From positions 1 through 64,000 of the forward strand of contig CAYFGZ010000001.1 of NCBI GenBank assembly GCA_964342575.1: a stretch of 64,000 nt of DNA, read 5' to 3'. Shown here piece after piece: positions 54,634-62,859 of this stretch. The position numbers and the translations under genes were made by a program. The DNA is from GCA-002701455 sp964342575 (GTDB lineage Bacteria; Pseudomonadota; Alphaproteobacteria; Thalassobaculales; Thalassobaculaceae). The notes beneath the pieces are model-generated. The model worked only from the letters and a program-made list of their open reading frames with translations. It was not told the origin of the DNA and made no database searches. The number at the start of each line of letters is the position of its first letter. Position 1 is the first letter of the stretch.

Positions 54634-55538
54634 CTGCCGATCAACCTTCAAAAGGAAAACGACGTAAGCTTGGTCGCGGCTTGTCCGCGCTTTTTGGTGA
54701 AGCGAATGTTTACCAGCAGAGCCCTGCGACTGATAGGCAAACCAAAATGATACCAACATCGAATATCAGGCCGGGCCCAGAACAACCACGGCGAAGTTTC
54801 GATGGAACAGAATTGAAGACACTTGCCGAGAGTATAAAGCAGAAAGGAATCTTGCAACCGTTGTTATTACGCAGAATGGAGAGTGGGGGCGACATTTATG
54901 AAATCATAGCGGGCGAGCGACGCTGGCGAGCCGCTCAATTAGCGCAGATTCACGAGGTCCCCGCCGTAATTGGTCGTTATGATGAAAAGGAAGCCCTAGA
55001 GATAGGTCTTATAGAAAATATCCAACGCAGCGATCTATCTCCTCTTGAAGAAGCGGCGGGTTTTGAAAGGCTTGTTGGAGAATATGGTTACACTCAAGAC
55101 CAGGTATCTAAGACCGTAGGCAAGAGCAGGAGCTACATAGCAAATTCGCTGAGATTACTTGCACTTCCTTCTGGTGTTAAGGAGCATTTAGAATCAGGTC
55201 GACTAACAGCTGGTCACGCGCGTGCTCTATTGGTTGCAAGAGACGCTGAGAAATTAGCTGAGTATGTTGTTGCGGGGAGTTTGTCGGTGAGGGCCACCGA
55301 AAGACTCGTGCACCGAAATGCGACCGAGATTGGGGCAGTTAGCCCAGTCAAGAAAAGAAGTAGCATGTCATCGAGCAGTCGTTTAGACCCTGACATTTTG
55401 GCCTTAGAGAAAGATATCTTTGAGAAGCTGGGATTGTATGTTGAAATACAAGACCAAGGGGATAGAGGAGGAAAGGTTACCATTCGGTACCATGATTTGG
55501 ACGAATTCGAATATCTTTTGAAAAAACTAGCCCCATAA
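54630..55538 (+). CDS. parB: chromosome-partitioning protein ParB
   Basis: ParB binds parS and spreads using CTP. The 302-residue protein begins with the basic RKLGRGLSALFGE, then the CTP-binding N domain with QPRRSFD, GERRWRAAQLA and IENIQRSDLSPLEEA, the helix-turn-helix (TQDQVSKTVGKSRSYIANSLRLL, LTAGHARALL), and a C-terminal dimerisation domain. It is four bases overlapping with parA and converges with holA. Confidence 0.97.
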   Translation: MTADQPSKGKRRKLGRGLSALFGEANVYQQSPATDRQTKMIPTSNIRPGPEQPRRSFDGTELKTLAESIKQKGILQPLLLRRMESGGDIYEIIAGERRWRAAQLAQIHEVPAVIGRYDEKEALEIGLIENIQRSDLSPLEEAAGFERLVGEYGYTQDQVSKTVGKSRSYIANSLRLLALPSGVKEHLESGRLTAGHARALLVARDAEKLAEYVVAGSLSVRATERLVHRNATEIGAVSPVKKRSSMSSSSRLDPDILALEKDIFEKLGLYVEIQDQGDRGGKVTIRYHDLDEFEYLLKKLAP

Positions 55539-55548
55539 AAAAACTTAG

Positions 55549-56577
55549 TTATTTCCGATAAGGTTTTGATTGCCCGATGCATAGCCCTAGAAGTATCTGG
55601 GAGGTAACAGTCGAAGCTGGAAACCCTGTTCCTTTGCATAGTTCTTCGGCCTCGTTTAAACGGTTCAAAGCATGCTCTAATCTTGGAGTAGACCACTGTC
55701 TAACTTGACGCTCAAATTGGCTCCGGCGGTTCCAGAAAACTGGGGGGCGAAGCCGGCTAATGGCGTCTATTAAGGGGTTCCCGTTGTCGAAATAGGACCG
55801 GGCAGTTTTTAACCGCTGGAAATGTTTCATAGTTAATCTTATAACGCCGATAGGATTCTGTCCTTCAGCTGCCGATCGTCGTAACGTCAAATGCAGCGAC
55901 TCTAGATTTCCATCCGCAACACAATTTGCAATATCATCAAAAAGTAAGGCTCCTCCATCACCTATGGCTAGCTCTACGTCGGATAACTTAAGACTGTTGT
56001 CGTCCGCGTAGAGGCAGATTTTTTCTAATTCGCTCTTCGTTTGTAGACGATCACCACCCAAACGCGTTGCCAAATAGGCGATGGCATCCTGGTCAGCCGT
56101 GATGTTATTGGCATTAAGGGTCACTTTTATGAAGGTCTCTAAATTATCTCCTTGGTCGCCATAACAAGCTAATATGCCTAGCTGGTCTGACTGCTCAAAG
56201 AGCTGCCGAAGTTTAGAACGGGTGTCTAAAGCACCGGCTTGGAGCACCATTTTAGCTACCGGGGACTCGAATTTTAATAGCCCTTTAATCGAATCGGTTA
56301 GCAAATCGGAGCAGTTTCGTATTCGCACGAGTCGGTTGCCGCCCGTCATCGAAAATGCCATCACAGCATCCGGTAGACACGCTGGGTCTTCACTGATGGA
56401 GTTTGGATCCAGCTCGTCCACCTGGAAAGGATCATTTATGTCAGAAACACAACCTTTTGCTATCGATGTAGCTGTCTCGTTGACATGGCCTGAATCAGGA
56501 CCATAAACTAAAATGCCCACCAATTTTTCTGGAAAACCGTCAGAAAGCCGAGTCAAATCTTTTGGCTTCAACTTCAT
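55549..56577 (-). CDS. holA: DNA polymerase III delta subunit
   Basis: HolA is the clamp-loader wrench that opens the beta clamp. The 342-residue protein has the N-terminal LVGILVYGPDSGHVNETA, a middle region with YLATRLGGDRLQTKSELEKICLY, and the C-terminal domain with GQNPIGVIRLTMKHFQRL. It overlaps lptE by four bases and completes a leuS-lptE-holA operon common in proteobacteria. Confidence 0.93.
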   Translation of the reverse strand: MKLKPKDLTRLSDGFPEKLVGILVYGPDSGHVNETATSIAKGCVSDINDPFQVDELDPNSISEDPACLPDAVMAFSMTGGNRLVRIRNCSDLLTDSIKGLLKFESPVAKMVLQAGALDTRSKLRQLFEQSDQLGILACYGDQGDNLETFIKVTLNANNITADQDAIAYLATRLGGDRLQTKSELEKICLYADDNSLKLSDVELAIGDGGALLFDDIANCVADGNLESLHLTLRRSAAEGQNPIGVIRLTMKHFQRLKTARSYFDNGNPLIDAISRLRPPVFWNRRSQFERQVRQWSTPRLEHALNRLNEAEELCKGTGFPASTVTSQILLGLCIGQSKPYRK

Positions 56578-57107
56578 CTGGTGTCCTTCGGCTGTTGGTC
56601 GCGTTGTCCAAAAAAAAGGGCTAAGGTAAGCTTTATATTGTCACCTATGGCATGTACCGCTCGTCTTCTGGCATCATGCTGTGCTGTAATATTTGCATAC
56701 TCTGACTCAACAATATTGAAAACTGTCGTGGATTCCGTGGTTTTGTTAACAAGGGTTGAATTAGAGCTTAAGCTATTAAGTTTAAAGTGAGCTTTTATTT
56801 TAACCTTGGCAAAGGTGGACGTTGCGTCGCGAAGGATAACCATATTCGATCTTGTTTCTTCCAAAACGACCTTTAAAACATAGTGAGGAGCTTGGGGACG
56901 ACCAGTTGGCGTGAGAATATCGATCAGGTAATTGCGCAATTGCTGACCAACTCGATCTCGAATCGGGTCTATATTAATTACAGATAGCTGCTGTATAATC
57001 CCGTTACCAGAGGTTGGATTCGACGAATAAAGTGGTTTAAAGCCGCACCCCCCAAGAGAGTTTAATACTGCAATAAGTATTATCCAATGGACGCTACGCC
57101 ACGACAT
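56574..57107 (-). CDS. lptE: LPS-assembly lipoprotein LptE
   Basis: LptE plugs the LptD barrel that inserts lipopolysaccharide in the outer membrane. From the ATG at 57107 the 177-residue precursor has a signal peptide ending in the lipobox LGGC followed by GFKPLYSS, characteristic of LptE. The rest is weakly conserved, as usual. The start lies inside the last codons of leuS (overlap of 14 bases). Its presence indicates an outer membrane with LPS. Confidence 0.88.
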   Translation of the reverse strand: MSWRSVHWIILIAVLNSLGGCGFKPLYSSNPTSGNGIIQQLSVINIDPIRDRVGQQLRNYLIDILTPTGRPQAPHYVLKVVLEETRSNMVILRDATSTFAKVKIKAHFKLNSLSSNSTLVNKTTESTTVFNIVESEYANITAQHDARRRAVHAIGDNIKLTLALFFGQRDQQPKDTR

Positions 57108-59652
57108 TAACGATTCGATTCGGCACAATAACTACATTGCGAATGTCTTTATCCATTATCGATTTTTGCACGTTTTCGAGTTCAAACGCGAGCTTTTTTA
57201 TCAGCTCCTCGGAAGAATCTCTGGGCAACTGGATTTCACCTCGCAGCTTGCCGTTAACTTGGACAGCAATCTTAACTAAATCGTCAATAACAAGTGCTTC
57301 ATCGTAATTTGGCCAAGGTTCTTCTCGAAGCAAAGTTACGTGGCCCAGTTGCTGCCATATCTCCTCGGCTATATGTGGAGTCATAGGCTCTATCATCCGC
57401 AACAGGGTTTCATAGCCTTTATACATGGCGGCGGCGGCGCTACGGTCCGAAGGAACGAAGTTAACTAAGCAGTTGGTTAGTTCTCTTAGTTGCGCAACAG
57501 CGCTATTGAAACGCCAGCGTTCAATGCTTTCGGTAACTGATTTTATAGTCTTGTGGATGGTTTTGGTGAGTTCAGTAGCTTGCGCCGACTCCTTATCGGG
57601 GGGATTATCGATGGGTAGATGGTTTTCCCTGAATTTTAAGATACTTCGCCATAGTTTATTTAGATACCGCCACGCTCCGTCGACACCCGCTTCTGTCCAT
57701 TCAAGGTCCCTTTCTGGAGGGGAGTCTGAGAGCATGAAAAGCCTTGCTGTATCGGCGCCATAAGCTTCAATAATGGCTTCTGGGTCCACGACGTTTCGGC
57801 GAGACTTGCTCATTTTTTCAATGCGGCCGACCTCTACTCGTTCACCGGTTTCTAAGTTCACTAGCTTTCCCGAATCATCCTTTTTTACTTGCGACGGGAA
57901 AAGCCAACCTGACGAGTCACTATATGTTTCATGACAGACCATTCCTTGGGTCATTAGCCCGGCGAAAGGCTCGTCTATATCTAGATAACCGCATTTGCGG
58001 AGGGCCCTTGTAAAAAACCGTGAGTACAAAAGATGCAACACAGCGTGCTCTACACCGCCAATGTATTGATCCACGGGGAGCCAATAACTGGCTGAGGCTG
58101 GATTAAAGGCCGTTGCTCCCTTGGGATCACAGAATCGGGCGAAATACCATGAGGATTCAAAAAAAGTGTCAAAAGTATCAGTTTCTCTCCGCGCCGCGCT
58201 GTTGCATTTGGGGCAAATAGTTTCCTTCCATGTCGGATGGTTTTCGAGAGGATTTCCCGTTTTCTCGAAGTCAACGTCCTCGGGAAGTGCTACTGGAAGT
58301 TGCCGGTCGGGAACCGGCACACATCCGCAATGCTCACAATGAATTATTGGAATGGGACAACCCCAGTAACGTTGTCTCGAAACCCCCCAGTCTCGAAGAC
58401 GGTAGGTGATTCGTGGACCGCCGCGTCCTTCCTTAGAAAGGCGTTCTACCACCTGGCTTTTTGCTTCTTCAATTGTCAAACCATCCAAAAAATGAGAGTT
58501 ATATAATTTTCCACTCCCCACAAAAGCCTCTGAGTAAATTTTAAAGGAGGCAGGATCCTGATCGTCCGGTATTACCACTGGCTTTACAGGTAATGAGTAT
58601 GACCGGGCAAAGTCTAGGTCCCTTTGATCATGAGCGGGGCACCCAAAGATAGCCCCCGTGCCGTATTCCATAAGCACAAAATTTGCCACATAGAGTGGGA
58701 GTTTTAGGTCTTTTATAAATGGATGCATTACTCGTAAGCCCGAGTCATATCCTCTCTTCTCGGCCGTCTCTATATCTGCTTCGCTGGTACTTAATTTATT
58801 GCATTCAGCAATAAACTCAGCTAGCCCCTTGTCTTTTTTGGCCGTAGCGCTGGCTAAAGGGTGGTTTGCGGCGATAGCGCAAAAAGATGCTCCGAAAATA
58901 GTATCTGGTCGGGTAGTAAAGACTTCTAGACGATTTTCTTCTCCCACAATGTCGAAAAAAATCTGTGCACCTTCGGAGCGGCCGATCCAGTTGTGCTGCA
59001 TCAATTGAACTCGAGCAGGCCAACGATCTAGTGAATTGATGGCTTGTAAAAGGTCTTCTCCATACTCAGTTATTTTAAGAAACCACTGGGATAGCAATCG
59101 CTTTTCGACGGTGGCACCGGATCGCCACCCTTTTCCGTCAATAACCTGCTCGTTTGCAAGCACGGTATTTTCTGCGGGATCCCAATTAACCCAACTTTCC
59201 TTACGGTACGCTAATCCATTTTTAACGAAGTCGGTAAACATTTTCTGTTCGTGTTTGTAGTAATCCGGAGAACAGGTTGTAATCTCGCGGTTCCAATCGT
59301 AGGAGAGACCCATCCCCTGAAGTTGTTGGCGCATCGATTCTATATTCTCATAGGTCCATTTTGCTGGATGAACATCGCGTTCTAGTGCAGCATTTTCAGC
59401 TGGAAGCCCAAAAGCATCCCACCCCATAGGGTGAAGAACGTTAAACCCTCGGGCTTTTTTATATCTAGCAACCAGGTCCCCTAGCGTGTAATTGCGAACG
59501 TGCCCCATATGTATTCGGCCGGAGGGATAAGGGAACATTTCCAAAACATAGAACTTCGGAAGCTGTGGATTTTCGCTGACGGAAAACGCCGATGTCTCGG
59601 CCCAAACGCGCTGCCATTTCTGTTCAGTTTCTCGAAAGTTATAACGCATCAT
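57094..59652 (-). CDS. leuS: leucyl-tRNA synthetase
   Basis: The 852-residue class-I synthetase has the HIGH motif as HMGH (48-51 in PSGRIHMGHVRNYT), an editing domain (TTRPDTIFGASFCAIAANHP), the KMSKS motif intact (KMSKSRRNVVDP, about residue 613) and a C-terminal anticodon-binding domain. Length is normal. It is the first gene of leuS-lptE-holA. Confidence 0.97.
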   Translation of the reverse strand: MMRYNFRETEQKWQRVWAETSAFSVSENPQLPKFYVLEMFPYPSGRIHMGHVRNYTLGDLVARYKKARGFNVLHPMGWDAFGLPAENAALERDVHPAKWTYENIESMRQQLQGMGLSYDWNREITTCSPDYYKHEQKMFTDFVKNGLAYRKESWVNWDPAENTVLANEQVIDGKGWRSGATVEKRLLSQWFLKITEYGEDLLQAINSLDRWPARVQLMQHNWIGRSEGAQIFFDIVGEENRLEVFTTRPDTIFGASFCAIAANHPLASATAKKDKGLAEFIAECNKLSTSEADIETAEKRGYDSGLRVMHPFIKDLKLPLYVANFVLMEYGTGAIFGCPAHDQRDLDFARSYSLPVKPVVIPDDQDPASFKIYSEAFVGSGKLYNSHFLDGLTIEEAKSQVVERLSKEGRGGPRITYRLRDWGVSRQRYWGCPIPIIHCEHCGCVPVPDRQLPVALPEDVDFEKTGNPLENHPTWKETICPKCNSAARRETDTFDTFFESSWYFARFCDPKGATAFNPASASYWLPVDQYIGGVEHAVLHLLYSRFFTRALRKCGYLDIDEPFAGLMTQGMVCHETYSDSSGWLFPSQVKKDDSGKLVNLETGERVEVGRIEKMSKSRRNVVDPEAIIEAYGADTARLFMLSDSPPERDLEWTEAGVDGAWRYLNKLWRSILKFRENHLPIDNPPDKESAQATELTKTIHKTIKSVTESIERWRFNSAVAQLRELTNCLVNFVPSDRSAAAAMYKGYETLLRMIEPMTPHIAEEIWQQLGHVTLLREEPWPNYDEALVIDDLVKIAVQVNGKLRGEIQLPRDSSEELIKKLAFELENVQKSIMDKDIRNVVIVPNRIVNVVA

Positions 59653-59711
59653 TCGGGTGACTATTCCTCTTGGTTGGCCGTCCTGGCGGTTTGGTTATAA
59701 GACGTTTGGCT

Positions 59712-60251
59712 CTATTTAACCTGAGGGGCAGAGCTTATTCGTAATTGTCTCGCACGAGTTAAAATAGAATCCTCCAATTCGCGATCCAGATCACTGCTTG
59801 TAGACGAATCAATCCAACTTTCGTTAGAGGCCCTGACCTGTTTGAATAGCTTGGCTCTGACGCCATCCGATCTCAATGCCTTGCCAAGTATGAATAAATT
59901 TATTTTGAATCGTTCGCCCTCGGATCCCGGGGGAGCATACCAATCTGTAATGATCACTCCACCGAAGGGGTCCGCCGAAACAAGTGGCATAAAGGCGATG
60001 GTATCCAGCGCCGCCCGCCATAGGAAACTGTTTACTCCAATGCCTGCGCTACCCTCGTTGCGTTCTGATAATCCCCCATCATTTTGAAACAACGTTATCC
60101 CATCAGATCCAAAGATGCTTTGGTGCTTTTCATAGGTAGGTATCCCCCCTGGCCCTGTTCGAGGGTAGCTGTACTCAATGTTAGAGCCCTCACACCCCAA
60201 TAAGAAAACAATAAAACTACCTAATATTGAGAACCGCACAGTTCGTTTCAT
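59712..60251 (-). CDS. DUF3576 domain lipoprotein
   Basis: From the ATG at 60251 the 179-residue precursor has signal peptide MKRTVRFSILGSFIVFLLGC with a good lipobox. The mature part contains SIFGSDGITLF, GVNSFLWRAALDTIAFMPLVSADPFGGVIITDW and GERFKINLFILG, the DUF3576 signature. The family is alphaproteobacterial, usually beside leuS-lptE-holA, which suggests an envelope role, but its function is unknown. In-frame starts at 60266 and 60275 are possible. Confidence 0.87.
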   Translation of the reverse strand: MKRTVRFSILGSFIVFLLGCEGSNIEYSYPRTGPGGIPTYEKHQSIFGSDGITLFQNDGGLSERNEGSAGIGVNSFLWRAALDTIAFMPLVSADPFGGVIITDWYAPPGSEGERFKINLFILGKALRSDGVRAKLFKQVRASNESWIDSSTSSDLDRELEDSILTRARQLRISSAPQVK

Positions 60252-60472
60252 GACCTCGGTTTCCATCCATTGCAATGCGTCGCTGAAATCTCTTTTAGCG
60301 TTTTGTTAATAAAGACACAATTCAATATGACACTTTGGTTTCCAAAAGTATTTAATTGCTGATAAAATCGCCTAGAAATTCGGGTCAACAATTTAAAATT
60401 AGAAGCATCGACTAGTGATCAAGATTTATAGACTATTTCTCGGATGCCTGTGGGTTGTGTGACATTTATGGT

Positions 60473-60484
60473 ACACTGCAGTGT
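60473..60484. promoter_or_regulatory. 12-bp palindrome upstream of porin promoter
   Basis: ACACTGCAGTGT is a perfect palindrome 28 bases before the -35 of the porin promoter, flanked by an outer imperfect repeat (TGGT ... ACCA). It could be an activator or repressor site. The rest of the 60252-60636 space shows no gene. Confidence 0.35.
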
Positions 60485-60511
60485 TTTTGCACCAGATACG
60501 GCGATCAGGGT

Positions 60512-60541
60512 TTGACGTGAAGCCTCGAAACACAGTATTTT
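60512..60541 (+). promoter_or_regulatory. candidate porin promoter
   Basis: TTGACG (60512-60517) and TATTTT (60536-60541) with an 18-base spacer form a plausible sigma-70 promoter. The resulting leader of about 90 bases holds two small hairpins: ATGGCG/CGCCAT (60563-60579) and GGCC/GGCC (60603-60617) just before the ribosome site GGGAG. Confidence 0.45.
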
Positions 60542-60636
60542 CGCCTCAATTGGAGAGATTCTATGGCGGTGATCGCCATTATTTGAACTCTCCAGATTAA
60601 CCGGCCAGTTTATGGCCTTTTAGGGAGAAGATAAGT

Positions 60637-61770
60637 ATGAAGAAAATTCTTCTAGGTTCAACCGCAATCGTTGCCGCGGGCATGATTGCGTCTGCTCCAG
60701 CAAGTGCTGCGAGCAAAATCAAAATAGGTGTTGGCGGTTACATGGAGCAGTGGGTTGGTTACGTCAGTAACGACGATGGTACCGACCAGGATTTCAGTGG
60801 CTTCGATGTAAAGTCTGACGCTGAAATTAACTTCAAAGGCAGTACAAAGCTCGATAATGGCTTGTCAGTTGGAGTTAATGTTCAGCTCGAAGCTAACCAT
60901 AACGGTGGTGACCAAATTGACGAATCCTACATCATCCTGAAGGGTGGTTTCGGGGAAATCAATATTGGTTCCGAAAACTCGGCTCAGTATAAGATGCACT
61001 ACGCGCCATCTGACTTTGGTATTGGCATGAACTCTGGTGACGAAAGTTCCTGGGTGGCCACTATCCAGGATGCTGATGGAGACAGTGTTAGCAAAGGCGG
61101 CATGTTCCGTGCACCAATGGGTTCTACCTATGTTGAAGTCACACGAGCGAACGACTCGGAGAAGATCACCTACTACACGCCACGTGTAGAAGGTTTTCAA
61201 CTCGGTGTTTCGTACTCGCCTGACTCCAATCAGGATGCAAATGCTCAGCCAAACCGTGATGCGGTAAACTCTGACCTTGTAATGGTAGGAGCAAACTTCA
61301 AGCGAAACATGGGCGGCATGTCAATTGGAGTGTCAGCTGGCTACGGTACAGTAACCGATGCACCGGCAGCTCCTGGCAGTCTGGAACCATCAGCGATGAA
61401 CTTTGGCGTCAAAATTGGCATGGGCGGAATGAGCGCAGGTGTCAGTATGGCTAGCTTTGAAGACCACGGTGCTCAGGATGGTACATCCATGAACGCTGGT
61501 GTAGCCTGGTCGTCTGGACCAATGGGTGTAAGTTTTGCTTATCTCCATGGTGAACGTGACGGTACGGGGACTACGGGTGCTGGTGATCTAGACGGTCAAG
61601 CCGAAGCTGATGTATTTCATCTATCAATGAAATATTCTCTCGGCGGCGGTGTAACGTGGGCTGGTACGCTAGGCCACGCGACCTTTAGTTCTGACGATGT
61701 TGACATAGATAATACTGTCGATTCGGTCAGCGCTACTTATGTTGTTACGGGCATTAAGATCGGCTTCTAA
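60637..61770 (+). CDS. outer-membrane general porin
   Basis: The 377-residue precursor has a classical signal peptide with cleavage expected after PASA (about residue 24). The mature part begins SKIKIGVGGYMEQWVGY and is a 16-strand-type porin: alternating strands, Gly/Asn/Asp-rich loops, GGFGEINIGSENSAQ, and a final aromatic residue (Phe). It resembles Porin_4 proteins of Rhodospirillales. Codon use and the strong ribosome site and terminator suggest high expression. Confidence 0.92.
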   Translation: MKKILLGSTAIVAAGMIASAPASAASKIKIGVGGYMEQWVGYVSNDDGTDQDFSGFDVKSDAEINFKGSTKLDNGLSVGVNVQLEANHNGGDQIDESYIILKGGFGEINIGSENSAQYKMHYAPSDFGIGMNSGDESSWVATIQDADGDSVSKGGMFRAPMGSTYVEVTRANDSEKITYYTPRVEGFQLGVSYSPDSNQDANAQPNRDAVNSDLVMVGANFKRNMGGMSIGVSAGYGTVTDAPAAPGSLEPSAMNFGVKIGMGGMSAGVSMASFEDHGAQDGTSMNAGVAWSSGPMGVSFAYLHGERDGTGTTGAGDLDGQAEADVFHLSMKYSLGGGVTWAGTLGHATFSSDDVDIDNTVDSVSATYVVTGIKIGF

Positions 61771-61791
61771 TAACGTAAGACACAAGTTAGG

Positions 61792-61821
61792 AAGAGGCTG
61801 CCTTTTGGCAGCCTCTTTTTT
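61792..61821 (+). terminator. rho-independent terminator of the porin gene
   Basis: AAGAGGCTGCC and GGCAGCCTCTT form an 11-bp perfect stem with a TTTT loop, followed by T residues, 21 bases after the porin stop. It is the clearest terminator in the window, and the AAGA side would partly serve the convergent sulfotransferase gene too. Confidence 0.95.
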
Positions 61822-61836
61822 ATCTCAACTTCTTAT

Positions 61837-62664
61837 CTACGTTAAATAACCCAACATTTTCATTACACGACCGTGTTTCCCCGTGATTCGTTCGATCTGC
61901 TGACTCGATAATTGCTCTTTCCACGACCCCGATTTGCCTTGTCGGAAAAAACGGTCAGCATGGGGGGGGCGCTCGCTAAAGCCGGAAGCATTCTCTTGCT
62001 TAGCAAGTTCCGTGAATGATGAAAACTGGATCGCGCGAGACAGTCTTTCCTCTACGATTTGAGTTCCAAGGGCTCTGAGCACCTTGGAAAACTCCTCTAG
62101 CGGGTTAGTAAGAAGGTCCTCGTAGCGGATAAGAAGACTGGGGAGCTGGTCATTTTGTAGCCAGGAAGTAACATGTTTTTCCCAGCTTCCGATAAAGGTG
62201 AGGACATTGTAGTTAACTTGTAACGTAGCATTTTGGTCACTTGCCATAAGGTTGATAGCATCGTCGAGGTTCAATCCCAAGTGCGCCGCATATGATGACG
62301 CCAGGTCGAGCGGGTTCCGGACCAAATATATGGCTCCTTTAGATACAAGTGGGTTTATGAGTTGATGGTCAGCCCAGATGGTATTCTGGCTGTGGGTTTT
62401 GACAAAATGATCATGAGGCTTAAAATTTGCGATTAGCTCCTGTGCACGTCCTCTAAGTTCTACAGTTTCTATGTCCGAAAGTTCCTCCACGGGCCTTCCT
62501 GCGGCTTCCTGAAAAAACCTGGGGCGCGTGTCACTGAGTGTGAAAGCTCGCAGGTCCTCGATCTGGAAGGGTTCCTTCGTGTTCATCACATAGTTGGCAA
62601 GGAAAGCACGCATCCAAGTGTTCCCGGACTTTGGAAAAGAGGCAATCCAAATGATCTTACCCAT
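61837..62664 (-). CDS. sulfotransferase domain protein
   Basis: A 275-residue PAPS-dependent sulfotransferase. The 5'-phosphosulfate loop is IASFPKSGNTWMRAFL (about 8-23), the 3'-phosphate site is LVRNPLDLASSYAAHL, and the C-terminal RQGKSGSWKEQLS matches the GxxGxWK cofactor motif. A likely catalytic His lies in KTHSQN. Substrate is unknown; surface polysaccharide or small-molecule sulfation are possibilities. It is divergent from the JmjC-type oxygenase gene, 195 bases apart. Confidence 0.88.
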   Translation of the reverse strand: MGKIIWIASFPKSGNTWMRAFLANYVMNTKEPFQIEDLRAFTLSDTRPRFFQEAAGRPVEELSDIETVELRGRAQELIANFKPHDHFVKTHSQNTIWADHQLINPLVSKGAIYLVRNPLDLASSYAAHLGLNLDDAINLMASDQNATLQVNYNVLTFIGSWEKHVTSWLQNDQLPSLLIRYEDLLTNPLEEFSKVLRALGTQIVEERLSRAIQFSSFTELAKQENASGFSERPPHADRFFRQGKSGSWKEQLSSQQIERITGKHGRVMKMLGYLT

Positions 62665-62859
62665 GCCGCCGACCGCCCTTTATATTATCTTGGCCGAGTA
62701 ATTTGTTAGGTAAAAGCAGCCTTCTTTTCCTCCCAAGAAAATATAGTACAATGGTGCTACTTGTGAAAGTTTTTCTGAACAACTGCAATTGCCTAAATAA
62801 TACAGAATGCAGTATGACTTAAATTACCCCAAACACGTAAGTTTTTTTGGAGCGGCACA

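Noticed and set aside
55214..55696. Minus-strand open frame of 160 codons over parB and the parB-holA junction
   Set aside because: It is antisense to parB, has no recognisable motif and overlaps the end of holA in another frame.
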